This document shows positions 43,498 to 52,684 of a stretch of DNA of 64,000 nt, piece by piece. The notes under the pieces were generated by a model. It ran no database searches. It had not been told where the DNA came from and was given only the letters and a program-made list of their open reading frames with translations. The stretch is from NCBI RefSeq assembly GCF_008905045.1, contig NZ_VWMY01000036.1, forward strand, positions 1 through 64,000, read 5' to 3'. The position numbers and the translations under genes are program-made. Position 1 is the first letter of the stretch, and every line of letters starts with the position of its first letter. The stretch is from Streptomyces albicerus. GTDB lineage: Bacteria; Actinomycetota; Actinomycetes; Streptomycetales; Streptomycetaceae.

Positions 43498-44687
43498 CCG
43501 ACGCCCTCCCGAGCCCGTTCCACGGGGCGGGCGGCCGCGGGCGACTCGGACCGCCCCACGCGGACCGGGGCGTCGTGCGCGGTGAGGAACGCCTCGACGG
43601 CGGCCGGCCAGCCGAAACACGCCGCACGCGCGCGTGCCGCCTCCCGCCGCTCACTCTCGGGACGGTCCAGCAGCATCCGTACGGCGTCCGCGAAGGCCTC
43701 TCCGTTGTCCGCGGCGGTGGCTCCGGCGGAGCCGATGACCTCGGGGAGGGCGGAGGAGGCGCTGGCGACGACGGGCGTGCCGCAGGCCATCGCCTCCAGG
43801 GCGGCGAGCCCGAAGGTCTCGGCAGGTCCAGGAGCCAGGCACACGTCGGCGGAGGCCTGCAGACCGCCGAGGAGTGCCCGGTCGGAGACATGTCCGAGGA
43901 AGGTGACCGGCAACCGCCGTTCACGCGCCCGCTGTTCGAGCCTGGCCCGCAGCGGCCCGTCACCGGCCACGACGAGCACGGCGCGCTGCCCGCGACGCAG
44001 CAGCGCCTCCAGGGCGTCCAGCGCCGTACCGGGCCGCTTCTCGACGGACAGCCGCGAGCACATCACCAGCAGCACCTCGTCCACGCGCGCGTGCCGGGCG
44101 CGCAGCCCCGGGTCCCGCAGCGAGGGGTGCCGGCCCTCCATGTCGACGCCCAGCGGGGCGCGTACGACATTGCGCGCCCCGATGCGGACGAACTCACGCT
44201 CCGCGAACTCGGTCGTGCACACCACCCGTGAATAGTGGTGTGCGGTACGGAGGTTGAGGGCGTCCGAGGCCCGCCGGGCCATGCCCTCCGACAGGCCCCA
44301 GGTGCGCAGCACGCCGTCGGCGGTCTCGTGCGAGACCATCACCGCGGGCACACGGGCACGCCGCGCCCAGACGCCGGTCCAGCGCAGCGTCGTACGGTCG
44401 GAGACCTCGAGCCGGTCGGGCGCGAGGGCCTCCAGGAGACCGGCCACGCGTCGCTTGTCGGTGAGGACGCGGTAGCCGCCGGTGCCGGGCAGCAGCGGAC
44501 CCGGCAGGGTGATCACCCGCCCCTGCTCGGTCTCGCGGTCCGAGCCGCGCTCGCCGGGCACGATCAGCACGGGCTCGTGCCCGGCCGCCCGGTATCCGGC
44601 GCCGAGTTCGCGCAGCGCGGTCCGCAGTCCGCCCGAGGCGGGGGCGACGAAGTTGGCGAGCCGGACGATCCGCAGGGAGCCGCTCAT
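43494..44687 (-). CDS. Glycosyltransferase family 4 (first-gene partner of a coupled pair)
   Basis: 397-aa GT-B-fold glycosyltransferase. The N-terminal acceptor domain starts IVRLANFVAPASGGLRTALRELG. The C-terminal nucleotide-sugar domain has LLVMCSRLSVEKRPGTALDAL and the E-x7-E-like PAETFGLAALEAMACGTPVV. The ATG overlaps the stop of the upstream glycosyltransferase and the gene overlaps the GDSL gene downstream, so three proteins are translationally coupled. A role in mannosylation of phosphatidylinositol-type glycolipids or a wall polymer is plausible but not shown. Confidence 0.9.
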   Translation of the reverse strand: MSGSLRIVRLANFVAPASGGLRTALRELGAGYRAAGHEPVLIVPGERGSDRETEQGRVITLPGPLLPGTGGYRVLTDKRRVAGLLEALAPDRLEVSDRTTLRWTGVWARRARVPAVMVSHETADGVLRTWGLSEGMARRASDALNLRTAHHYSRVVCTTEFAEREFVRIGARNVVRAPLGVDMEGRHPSLRDPGLRARHARVDEVLLVMCSRLSVEKRPGTALDALEALLRRGQRAVLVVAGDGPLRARLEQRARERRLPVTFLGHVSDRALLGGLQASADVCLAPGPAETFGLAALEAMACGTPVVASASSALPEVIGSAGATAADNGEAFADAVRMLLDRPESERREAARARAACFGWPAAVEAFLTAHDAPVRVGRSESPAAARPVERAREGVG

Positions 44688-45808
44688 GCCGCCACCACCG
44701 TCCGTCCGGCGAGCACGTCGGCGTAGTGCCCGATGAGCTGGTCCCCGACGGCCGCCCAGGTGCGGCCCTCGACGGTACGGCGCGCTTCGGCGCCGTACGC
44801 GGCCCGCAGCGCGGGATCGGAGGCGAGCGACCACACCGCGTCGCGCACGGCGGCCGCGTCGCGCGGCGGGACGAGCAGTCCGGTCCGCCCGTGCGCCACC
44901 AGGTCGAGCGGACCGCCCGCGGCGGGGGCGACGACCGGGACGCCGCTGGCCATCGCCTCCTGAACGGTCTGGCAGAAGGTCTCGAACGGCCCGGTGTGCA
45001 CGAAGACGTCCAACGAGGCGAAGATCCGGGCGAGTTCGTCGCCGGTGCGCCGGCCCAGGAAGACGGCTCCGGGGAGCGCCTGGGTCAGGCTGGGCTGGCT
45101 CGGGCCGTCACCCACGACGACCACGCGTACGCCGTCCAGGGCGCAGGCTCCGGCGAGGAGTTCGACCTGCTTCTCGGGGGCGAGCCGGCCGACGTAGCCG
45201 ACGATCAGCTCGCCGTTGGGGGCGAGTTCACGGCGAAGAGTGTCGTCCCGGTGTTCTGGCCGGAAACGGACGGTGTCGACTCCGCGCGGCCACAGGCGCA
45301 CCCGGGGCACACCGTGTGCCTCCAGGTCGTGCAGGGCCGCGCTGGACGGGGCGAGGGTGATGTCGGCGGCGGCGTGGACCGAGCGGATACGGCGCCAGGC
45401 GGCCGCCTCGCCGGCGTGTACGTAGGTGCGGGCGTATCCGGCGAGGTCGGTCTGGTAGACGGCCACGGCCGGGATGCCGAGCCGGGTGGCGGCGGCCATG
45501 CCGCGGACGCCGAGGATGAAGGGGCTGGCCAGGTGGACCATGTCGGCGCGGTGTTCGACGATCGCCGCGGCGACGCGTCGGCTGGGGAGGGCGACGCGGA
45601 CCTGGGGGTAGCCGGGGAGCGGTAGGGAGGGGACACGGACGACGGGGCACGGCGCGAGGGCGTCGGGCCCGTTCCCGGCGGCGGTGGCCGGGGCGACGAC
45701 GATGGGGGCGTGACCGCGATCGACGAGGTGCCGGGCGGTCTGGAGCGCGCAGTGGGCCACGCCGTTCACATCGGGGGGAAAGGATTCGGTCACGATGACG
45801 ACACGCAT
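44684..45808 (-). CDS. Glycosyltransferase family 4 (PimB/MgtA-like)
   Basis: 374-aa GT4 enzyme, probably transferring mannose from GDP-mannose to a lipid acceptor. MRVVIVTESFPPDVNGVA opens the protein; VGYVGRLAPEKQVELLAG and PFETFCQTVQEAMASGVPVV are the donor-binding motifs, similar to MgtA/PimB-type mannosyltransferases. It starts the leftward three-gene set with the second glycosyltransferase and the GDSL esterase. Ppm1, which makes polyprenyl-phosphate mannose, is encoded 11 kb away in the same window. Confidence 0.9.
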   Translation of the reverse strand: MRVVIVTESFPPDVNGVAHCALQTARHLVDRGHAPIVVAPATAAGNGPDALAPCPVVRVPSLPLPGYPQVRVALPSRRVAAAIVEHRADMVHLASPFILGVRGMAAATRLGIPAVAVYQTDLAGYARTYVHAGEAAAWRRIRSVHAAADITLAPSSAALHDLEAHGVPRVRLWPRGVDTVRFRPEHRDDTLRRELAPNGELIVGYVGRLAPEKQVELLAGACALDGVRVVVVGDGPSQPSLTQALPGAVFLGRRTGDELARIFASLDVFVHTGPFETFCQTVQEAMASGVPVVAPAAGGPLDLVAHGRTGLLVPPRDAAAVRDAVWSLASDPALRAAYGAEARRTVEGRTWAAVGDQLIGHYADVLAGRTVVAA

Positions 45809-46015
45809 ACCGGTGTTGTCGCCGTACTGGACGTGGCCGCGTCAACGTGGATCTTTCCGAACGAGGAACGTCCCATGAGCGTTGCGCTCCGCGCGCCCCC
45901 TCATCACGGACCGGTCACGCTCCGGCGTCCGGGCCCGTACCAACGGGATACGGGCCGGCGACGGAACTCTCACACAGGGGTCGCATCCGGGTTCGCGCGG
46001 TGCGCCCTCCCGGCC

Positions 46016-47434
46016 TCACACGGCGGACGCGTCCGGCCCGATCCGACTGCGTACCGCGGTCTGTACGTCGGCCTCCTCGGCCGGATCGGCGGCGAGCCGC
46101 CGGAGCTGGTCGACCACCCGGGCGTCCCCGGTCTCGGCGTGCCTCGCGGCGACCTCGCGCGTGGACTCCTCGCAGTCCCAGAGGCACTCGACGGCGAATC
46201 CGGCCGGGAAGGAGGGATCGGTGGCGGCCAGCGCACGGGCCGCGCGCCCGCGCAGATGGGACGAGGCTGTCTCCCGGTACACATGCCGCAGTACGGGAGC
46301 GGCGTTGGCGATGCCGAGCCGTCCGGCGCCGTCGACGAGGGTCCACAGGGTCGGCGCGTCCGGCCCCTCGCCCCGTACGGCCTCGCGGAGAGCGCCCAGG
46401 ACGAGCTCGCTGTCCTGTGCGCCGCCCCGGCAGGCGAGGACGCGCCCGGCGGCCTCTCCGAGGGCGTCGGGCCGGTGGGCCCAGCCGCGCGCCCGCTCCA
46501 CGGCGGCGATGGACCGCATCCGCTCGAACGCGTCCACGGCGGCGTCCACGACGAGCCGTGAGCCGGAGGCCTGGGCGGCCTCGATCAGATCGAGTGCGTC
46601 GGGATCGTGGCTGTCGGCGAGATAGCGCAGCGCCGTACAGCGGGCGCCGTCGTCTCCGGTCCGGGCTGCCTCGACGATCTCGGGGCGGTCCTCGGGTCCG
46701 GCGACGGCCGTGAGACAGCGCGCGGCCGGGACATGCAGTGCGGCTCCGCGCTCGATGCCCTGTTGGGCCCATTCGAAGACGGCACGCACGCTCCACCCCG
46801 GGCGGGGCCCGGACGGTCGCATCTGCCGTTGCCATCGGTCGAAGGAGCCTGCCTCCTGGGCGCCGCGCACGCGTGCGCCGATGGATTCGCGGGGATCGTC
46901 GGCCCACAGCCGCCAGGGCCGGGGTTCGAAGGAGTCCCGTACGACCGCGGCCAGTTCGGCCTCGCCTTCGGGATCGGCGGGGAACCTGGCGAGGACGGGA
47001 GCCGCGAGGGCGCGCAGACCGGCGTCGTCGTCGCGAAGCGCCAGTTCGTCGAGGGCCCAGGCCCAGTTGGCGCCGCAGGCGGCGTATCGCCTGAGCAGTT
47101 CGAGGGCGTCCCGCCTGCCGTACGAGGCGAGATGGCCGAGGACCGCAAGCGAGAGGCCCGTGCGTGACTCGTCCGTGTCGAGGACGTCCTCGGCGTCGAA
47201 GAGGTGCGCCTCGATCTCGTCGAGCTCACCGTTCAGGTCGAGGACAAGACGGGCGTAGTAGAGGGAGCGGTTCTCCACCTGCCAGTCGTGGCGGGGGTCG
47301 CGCAGCACACAGTGGTTCAGCGCCGCGAGCGCTTCGGCGCGCGGTGCGGTGAGCGCGTGCAGCGTGCCGTCGCCGCGGCCCCTCTGGAGCAGGCCGAGCA
47401 GCGTACCGCTGGGCGCTATGACCGGATCGAACAT
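46016..47434 (-). CDS. HEAT-repeat protein
   Basis: 472-aa, all-helical protein built of HEAT-like repeats, for example RCTALRYLADSHDPDALDLI and LRGRAARALAATDPS. Likely a scaffold for protein-protein contacts; no enzymatic motif is visible. Many Trp/Arg-rich loops occur in the middle (RPWRLWADDPRESIGARVRG). The ATG at 47434 is chosen over a GTG five codons upstream because GAGG lies 9 nt before it. Monocistronic. Confidence 0.82.
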   Translation of the reverse strand: MFDPVIAPSGTLLGLLQRGRGDGTLHALTAPRAEALAALNHCVLRDPRHDWQVENRSLYYARLVLDLNGELDEIEAHLFDAEDVLDTDESRTGLSLAVLGHLASYGRRDALELLRRYAACGANWAWALDELALRDDDAGLRALAAPVLARFPADPEGEAELAAVVRDSFEPRPWRLWADDPRESIGARVRGAQEAGSFDRWQRQMRPSGPRPGWSVRAVFEWAQQGIERGAALHVPAARCLTAVAGPEDRPEIVEAARTGDDGARCTALRYLADSHDPDALDLIEAAQASGSRLVVDAAVDAFERMRSIAAVERARGWAHRPDALGEAAGRVLACRGGAQDSELVLGALREAVRGEGPDAPTLWTLVDGAGRLGIANAAPVLRHVYRETASSHLRGRAARALAATDPSFPAGFAVECLWDCEESTREVAARHAETGDARVVDQLRRLAADPAEEADVQTAVRSRIGPDASAV

Positions 47435-47735
47435 GGGAAACAGCCTCACATCAAGCGTCGACGCAACCGGGGATCCTGCTTTACCTGGCCGCGTGACAAC
47501 ACGTCGGGGCGCCCGCCGTTTCCTGCTTGCTGTAGACCATCTTCCTCTGCCTCTCGTCGGTGGCCCGTGCGGGCCGCATCACGGTCCGCGCGGTGCGGCA
47601 ACACCTGCCCAGCCATCGCGTCCGTGAATCACGACGTCATGATGACCCAGCGGTTCTCGCTGCCGCGACCGCATTTCCGGCGGCCCCGTACCGCCTCCCC
47701 CAAAATTGTTGTTTCGCCTGGTCAGGGCGGTCGGT
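47435..47735. other. 301-bp gap between the ankyrin and HEAT genes, no gene seen
   Basis: Both neighbours are leftward, so this holds the HEAT gene promoter and the ankyrin terminator. A short A/T-rich patch (CAAAATTGTTGTTT near 47701-47714) follows the ankyrin stop and reads as a T-rich tract on the minus strand, compatible with a terminator tail, but no strong stem was found. Confidence 0.5.
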
Positions 47736-48128
47736 TCAGTACGCGCCGAACAGGTCGAGCAATTCGGCCTTGCCGAACATACGAGCTGTGTCGACGGCGG
47801 AGGGCGTGCCCGCGGAGGGGTCGGCGCCCGCGTCCAGCAGGGCCCGGATCACCTCGTCCTCCCCCTTGAAGACGGCTCCGGCGAGCGGGGTCTGGCCCCG
47901 GTCGTTGATGCGGTCGGCCTCGGCGCCGCGCTCCAGGAGGGCGCGTACGGCGTCGGCGTGGCCGTGGTAGGCGGCGAGCATCACGAGCGAGTCGCCACGG
48001 TCGTTGGTGAGGTTGGCCGGAACGCCCGCGTCGACGTACGCCACAAGCGCCTCGGTCTGCCCCTGCCGGGCCAGATCGAAGATCTTGGTCGCCAGCTCCA
48101 CGACCTCGGGGTCGGGGGCTTCACTCAT
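47736..48128 (-). CDS. Ankyrin-repeat protein
   Basis: 130-aa cytoplasmic protein made of about three ankyrin repeats: NDRGDSLVMLAAYHGHADAV, NDRGQTPLAGAVFKGEDEVI and a final partial repeat. An N-terminal helix (EVVELATKIFDLARQGQTEAL) caps the stack. Such single-domain ankyrin proteins are common in streptomycetes and act as binding modules. The partner is unknown. Confidence 0.9.
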   Translation of the reverse strand: MSEAPDPEVVELATKIFDLARQGQTEALVAYVDAGVPANLTNDRGDSLVMLAAYHGHADAVRALLERGAEADRINDRGQTPLAGAVFKGEDEVIRALLDAGADPSAGTPSAVDTARMFGKAELLDLFGAY

Positions 48129-48443
48129 CGGCCGGACCGCCTCTCACTGCGAGAACACTGCGACAACGAACGGGACTGCGAGAACGTGCGGCCGTCAGCG
48201 GTGCGGCCGTACGAGTGAATCGCCAGCGTACTGGCTCCGCGGGCACATGACCGGGCCCGACCGAGGCAAAGATCACCACGAATGCGGCAAACCGTCGAGC
48301 GACCGCCCTGGTGGCCCAGCAGGACAGAGCCACCAGGATGAAATAAGTGGAAATTCACTCAGTTGCACCTTTTATCGTATGGATACATGCTGTGAGCCTG
48401 GAAGTACTCATGGTGACTGTCCCCATCGACCAGGAGAACTCTC
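48129..48443. other. 315-bp divergent region with an A/T-rich patch
   Basis: It separates the leftward ankyrin gene from the rightward small membrane protein gene. Around 48340-48395 the base composition drops sharply toward A/T (TTTTATCGTATGGATACATG). This is unusual here and probably marks the rightward promoter. No gene was seen. Confidence 0.5.
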
Positions 48444-48638
48444 ATGATCCTCTCCATCTCAGGTGTAGTCCTGCTCGGCGTCATCGTCTTCCTCTTCTTC
48501 CGCAAGGACGGCCTCAAGGCCTCGCACGCGCTGGTCTGCGCCCTCTTCGGGTTCTACCTCGCCGGCACGGCCATCGCACCGAGCATCCAGGCCGGCGGCG
48601 CGAGCCTGGCCAGCCTGCTCGGCGGGATCAAGTTCTGA
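48444..48638 (+). CDS. Small membrane protein (64 aa)
   Basis: Two hydrophobic segments (LSISGVVLLGVIVFLFF and HALVCALFGFYLAGTAIA) joined by a short basic loop (RKDGLK), with a Gly/Ala/Ser-rich end. CAGGAGAA lies about 7 nt before the ATG. It is followed after 37 bp by the FtsK-like gene, and the two probably work together at the membrane. I recall this pairing from other streptomycete genomes, but its function is unknown. Confidence 0.8.
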   Translation: MILSISGVVLLGVIVFLFFRKDGLKASHALVCALFGFYLAGTAIAPSIQAGGASLASLLGGIKF

Positions 48639-48675
48639 CCCCCAGCCCGCTCGCACGCACCTCCAGGAGACAGCA

Positions 48676-50295
48676 GTGGCCCGGCGCCCTCTCCCCCGCA
48701 TCGTGAGTACCGGCAGCGCACACATCGCCCGTAGCCGGGACCTGGCCCGGACGGCCGCCGACAGTGCCACCGACGTCCTCCACCCGCTGATCACGGTCAC
48801 TCGTGGACTGCGCCGACTGGCAGCCGCCGGGCGGCGCAAGTGGGCGGACACCCCCAAGGACCGACGCGGGCCCCTGCTGTTCCTGGTGGCCTCGGTCGTC
48901 CTGGTCGTGGCCCTCGTGCCGTACGGACCGCTGCTCGCCGTCATCGCCCTGATGGGGGCAGCCGCGTGGCGGGGCCGGGACCGCACGCCCGGGCCGACGG
49001 GGCCCGACGAGGCGCAGACCAAGCGCCTGGAATCGCTCTACGAAGCGCTCGTCCCGTACTTCTCGGTCCCCGAGGATCCAGAGCCCCTCTACGCCCACGG
49101 CGGGGACTGGGCGAAGGCCTTCGCCTCGTACGAGTTCGACGGCACCGGCCGTGTCTCACACCTCTCGATCCGCTACCCCGCGTACTTCACGGACGGGGAG
49201 GCGGACGCCCGAGCCCGTATCGAACAGCTGCTGCACGCCAAGTCGGGCCGCGGGCGCGAGTACCGCTTCGAGTGGGACGAGGAGGGCAACCAGCTCACCG
49301 TGACGGTCCTGCCGCCGCTGCCCACCGACGTCGCCGCCCAGCGATTCGTCACGGCTCCCGGCGAGACCGTCCTCGGCTTCACCGACCCGGCCGGCGTCCA
49401 GCGCACGCTCCCGCTCACCTTCGGCGAGGAGCGGCGGGACGTCCCGCCGGTCGTCTGGCGCACCGGCGTGCGCTCGACCGAGCCGCACCTGCTCGCGATC
49501 GGCGGACCCGGCAGCGGCACGACCACCCTCCTGCGCTCCGTGGCGCTCCAGGCCCTCCAGCACGGCGACGTACTGATCGTCGAGGGCGGCGGCACCGGCG
49601 AGTTCGCGTGTCTCACGGGCCGCGACGGCGTGCTGGCCGTCGAATGCGGTCTGGCGGGTGCGCTGGCCGGCCTGGAGTGGGCGGCGCACGAGACGGAGCG
49701 CCGCCTCATCGCCGCGAACCGGGCCCGGCAGGCGGGCCTCACCCCGCCGGAGGACACGAGGCGTCCCCTCTGGCTCCTCCTGGACCGCCCGACCGCGCTC
49801 GGCCACCTCGCGGCGGCCGACAACCGCCAGGACCCGCAGGCCCTCCTCCAGGTGCCGCTGCGTCACGGCCGCGCCGCCGGTGTGACGGTGGTGGTGGCCG
49901 AGCAGTTCGACGCCATGGAGTCCCTGAGTGACGCGGTACGGGGGCACACGCGCGCGCGTGTCGTCCTCGGCCCGGCGTCGACGGATCAGCTCGAAGCGGT
50001 CCTCGGGTCGCGCCCGCCCACCACTCCGACGCACGACGTGCCGCCGGGCCGCGGCTACGCCCGGCTGGGCGCGGGCCCGGTCCACCGCCTCCAGGTACCG
50101 GCGACCCCGGACCCTTACGACGAGGCGACGAGCGAGACCCACCGCCGGGCGGTGCTCGGTCTGCTGCCGGGGCGCACGACTCCGGCGGCCGCGGCACCGG
50201 CGGACACAGCCCCGGAAGACTCCGTGGACACAGCCCCCGCACACCCCGTAAGGATCACCTCGCCAGGCCCGGTGGGCGTCCCCGCGGAAGGCTGA
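48676..50295 (+). CDS. FtsK/SpoIIIE-like membrane protein with an atypical P-loop
   Basis: 539 aa. Two adjacent membrane segments near the N-terminus (LLFLVASVVLVVALVPYGP, LLAVIALMGAAAW) anchor a cytoplasmic FtsK-like domain (about 120-500). The expected Walker A motif is GGPGSGTTTLL: the invariant lysine of GKT/GKS is Thr. The Walker B-like strand is PLWLLLDRPTAL, lacking the usual acidic pair. Nucleotide hydrolysis is therefore doubtful, and the protein may be a structural or regulatory relative of DNA/protein translocases. The C-terminus is a Pro/Ala-rich disordered tail. The GTG start has AGGAGA 7 nt upstream. It is co-transcribed with the 64-aa membrane protein. Confidence 0.8.
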   Translation: MARRPLPRIVSTGSAHIARSRDLARTAADSATDVLHPLITVTRGLRRLAAAGRRKWADTPKDRRGPLLFLVASVVLVVALVPYGPLLAVIALMGAAAWRGRDRTPGPTGPDEAQTKRLESLYEALVPYFSVPEDPEPLYAHGGDWAKAFASYEFDGTGRVSHLSIRYPAYFTDGEADARARIEQLLHAKSGRGREYRFEWDEEGNQLTVTVLPPLPTDVAAQRFVTAPGETVLGFTDPAGVQRTLPLTFGEERRDVPPVVWRTGVRSTEPHLLAIGGPGSGTTTLLRSVALQALQHGDVLIVEGGGTGEFACLTGRDGVLAVECGLAGALAGLEWAAHETERRLIAANRARQAGLTPPEDTRRPLWLLLDRPTALGHLAAADNRQDPQALLQVPLRHGRAAGVTVVVAEQFDAMESLSDAVRGHTRARVVLGPASTDQLEAVLGSRPPTTPTHDVPPGRGYARLGAGPVHRLQVPATPDPYDEATSETHRRAVLGLLPGRTTPAAAAPADTAPEDSVDTAPAHPVRITSPGPVGVPAEG

Positions 50296-50305
50296 GCGCG
50301 GGGCC

Positions 50306-50385
50306 CCACGCCGTGAACCACGCGGGCCGCCGCCACGCCTCGAACCACACGGGCGCGGGGGCACCACGCCACGAACCACGCGAGC
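50306..50385. repeat. Three 22-bp imperfect direct repeats after the MocR-type gene
   Basis: Units begin CCACGCCGTGAACCACG, CCACGCCTCGAACCACA and CCACGCCACGAACCACG at 50306, 50333 and 50364. The end of the leftward MocR-type gene (50421-50438) reads TCACGCCACGAACGTG, so the repeats look like decayed copies of the gene's last codons. Confidence 0.6.
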
Positions 50386-50421
50386 AAGGGGGACTCATCG
50401 CGACGCGAACAGCGCAGGGCG

Positions 50422-51921
50422 TCACGCCACGAACGTGCGCGGCGTCTGTGTCCCTCCGTTCCCTCCCGCCTCCACCAGCCGGGCCGCTGCGGCCAGTCGC
50501 GCGGCGGCTTCGTCGGCCACCGCGCCACCGACGGTGAACGGCAGCCGCACATAGCCTTCGAAGGCCCCGTCCACTCCGAAGCGCGGTCCCGACGGCACAC
50601 GCACGCCCACCCGCTCGCCGGCCTCGGCCAGCCGCGAACCGGACAGGCCCCCGGTACGCACCCACAGGGTGAGCCCGCCGCGCGGCACGTCGAACTCCCA
50701 GCCGGGCAGCTCGCGGCGGATGGCCGCCACGAGCGCGTCGCGGTTCTCGCGGGCCTGGGTCCGCCGGATGTCCACGGCCTGCTCCCATCCACCTGTGCTG
50801 AGCAGCCAGTTCACGGCGAGCTGCTCCAGGACGGGGGTGCCGAGGTCGGCGTACGCGCGCGCGGAGACCAGACTGCGTATGACGTCGGGCGCGGCCCGTA
50901 CCCAACCGATCCGCATGCCCGCCCAGAACGCCTTGCTGGCCGAGCCGACCGTGATGACCGTGGAGCCGGCCGGGTCGAACCCGCAGACGGGGCGCGGCAG
51001 TTCGGGCCCGTCGTCCAGATGCAGCTCGCTCATGGTCTCGTCCACGACCAGCACGGTGCCGGCGGACCGCGCCGCGTCGACGAGTCGCCGCCGCTGGTCC
51101 TCGTCGGCGAGCGCGCCTGTCGGGTTGTGGAAGTCCGCGACGACGTACGCGAGCCGGGGTGCCGCGTCGCGCAACACCTGCCGCCAGCGGTCCATGTCCC
51201 AGCCCGTGAGGCCCTCGGCCATGGCGACGGGCACCAGACGGGCCCCGGCCTCACGCATCAGCTGGAGGATGTTGGCGTACGAGGGCGACTCGACGGCGAT
51301 GCGCTCGCCGCGCCCGGCGAAGAGGTGGCAGATGGCGTCGATGGCGCCCATGGCTCCCGTGGTCACCATGATCTGCTCGGGCATGGTCGGAATGCCGCGC
51401 GCGGTGTACCGCTCGGCGAGCATCTCGCGCAGTGCGGGCAGCCCGGCCGGATAGTCGCCGTGCGTGTGGGCGTACGGCGGGAGCTCCTCGAGCGCGCCCT
51501 GGACGGCGCGCGTCAGCCAGGGTTCGGGCGCGGGCAGGGCCGCGCAGCCGAGGTCGATCATGGAGCCGAGGGCCTCGGGCGGCAGGGGTTCCAGGCCGCG
51601 CGCGGGCAGCGGGTTCCCGGCCGGTACGGCGGTCCAGCTGCCCGCTCCTCTGCGGGACTCCAGGAACCCCTCGGCGCGCAGCGCTTCGTAGGCGGCCGCC
51701 ACGGTGGTGCGGCTGACGGAGAGGGAGAGGGCCAGCTCGCGCTCGGCGGGCAGCCGCGCGGCGACGGGGACGCGTCCTTCGAGGACGAGCAGCCGGATGC
51801 CGTCGGCGAGGGCGCGGTAGGCGGGCGGGCGGCGCGTGCCGGGGCCCGCCGGGCGCTCCTGCTGGGAGTTGAGCAGCCGGGCGAGCTGAGCGGCACCCAC
51901 TGCCGAGGTCCACTGCGCCAT
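50422..51921 (-). CDS. MocR-family regulator (YczR-like, GntR wHTH plus aminotransferase fold)
   Basis: 499-aa PLP-binding transcription regulator. The N-terminal GntR winged helix (about 35-95; LPAERELALSLSVSRTTVAAAYEAL) is joined to a class I aminotransferase-like domain (about 130-490). The PLP lysine is in VGSASKAFWAGMRIG, and VADFHNPTGAL and the Arg-rich C-terminus are family features. It is divergent from a YczE-type membrane protein 100 bp away, the arrangement that defines the YczR subgroup of MocR regulators, so control of that gene is expected. Confidence 0.92.
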   Translation of the reverse strand: MAQWTSAVGAAQLARLLNSQQERPAGPGTRRPPAYRALADGIRLLVLEGRVPVAARLPAERELALSLSVSRTTVAAAYEALRAEGFLESRRGAGSWTAVPAGNPLPARGLEPLPPEALGSMIDLGCAALPAPEPWLTRAVQGALEELPPYAHTHGDYPAGLPALREMLAERYTARGIPTMPEQIMVTTGAMGAIDAICHLFAGRGERIAVESPSYANILQLMREAGARLVPVAMAEGLTGWDMDRWRQVLRDAAPRLAYVVADFHNPTGALADEDQRRRLVDAARSAGTVLVVDETMSELHLDDGPELPRPVCGFDPAGSTVITVGSASKAFWAGMRIGWVRAAPDVIRSLVSARAYADLGTPVLEQLAVNWLLSTGGWEQAVDIRRTQARENRDALVAAIRRELPGWEFDVPRGGLTLWVRTGGLSGSRLAEAGERVGVRVPSGPRFGVDGAFEGYVRLPFTVGGAVADEAAARLAAAARLVEAGGNGGTQTPRTFVA

Positions 51922-52021
51922 GATTTCCAGTCCACCTTCCCCGAATTGGCCATGGAAGAGGTTTCTTCTCAAGCCACAGAGTGTCACGAGTCAGGCCACT
52001 ACCACCACACGGGGGCACATC

Positions 52022-52684
52022 TTGTCCACGCCGCCAGCGGGGCGCCTCCCCCGCCGACTGCTTCAGCTGTACTTGGGCCTGGCTCTGTACGGCGCGAGTT
52101 CGGCCCTCCTCGTGGAGGCGGGCCTGGGGCTTGAACCCTGGGGCGTACTTCACCAGGGTCTCGCCGAGCTCACCGGGCTGACGATCGGCGTGGTGTCGAT
52201 CATCGTGGGCGCCGCGGTCCTGCTCCTGTGGATTCCGCTGCGTCAGCGCCCTGGCCTCGGCACGGTCTCCAACGTCTTCGTGATCGGCATCGCCATGGAC
52301 GGCACGCTCGCCCTGGTCCCGGACGCGCACCCCCTTGCCGTCCGTATCCCTTTGCTGGTGGCGGGCATCCTGCTGAACGGCGTGGCGACCGGCCTCTACA
52401 TAGCGGCCGTCTTCGGTCCGGGCCCGCGCGACGGGCTGATGACAGGGCTGCACCGGCGCACGGGCCGCTCGATCCGCCTGGTCCGCACGGCCCTCGAACT
52501 GGCGGTCGTGGCCACGGGCTTCGTCCTCGGCGGCACGGTCGGCGTGGGCACGGTCCTGTACGCGGTCGCCATCGGCCCCCTCGCCCAGCTCTTCCTGCGC
52601 GTGTTCGCCGTCCCCCCGGCATCACCGAGCGGCAGCACGGTTGTTGCCGCCGGGCAACCGGAGCGAGCGATACTGCGCAGGTGA
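52022..52684 (+). CDS. YczE-type integral membrane protein
   Basis: 220-aa protein with five or six membrane segments (LYLGLALYGASSALLVEAG, IGVVSIIVGAAVLLLWIPL, VSNVFVIGIAMDGTLALV, IPLLVAGILLNGVATGLYIA). The YczE/YitT family is of unknown transport function; a role linked to the divergent MocR-type regulator is expected. The TTG start is inferred from GGGGGCACATC just upstream and from where homology would begin; a longer in-frame start is possible. The stop codon overlaps the GTG of the next gene (GTGA). Confidence 0.85.
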   Translation: MSTPPAGRLPRRLLQLYLGLALYGASSALLVEAGLGLEPWGVLHQGLAELTGLTIGVVSIIVGAAVLLLWIPLRQRPGLGTVSNVFVIGIAMDGTLALVPDAHPLAVRIPLLVAGILLNGVATGLYIAAVFGPGPRDGLMTGLHRRTGRSIRLVRTALELAVVATGFVLGGTVGVGTVLYAVAIGPLAQLFLRVFAVPPASPSGSTVVAAGQPERAILRR

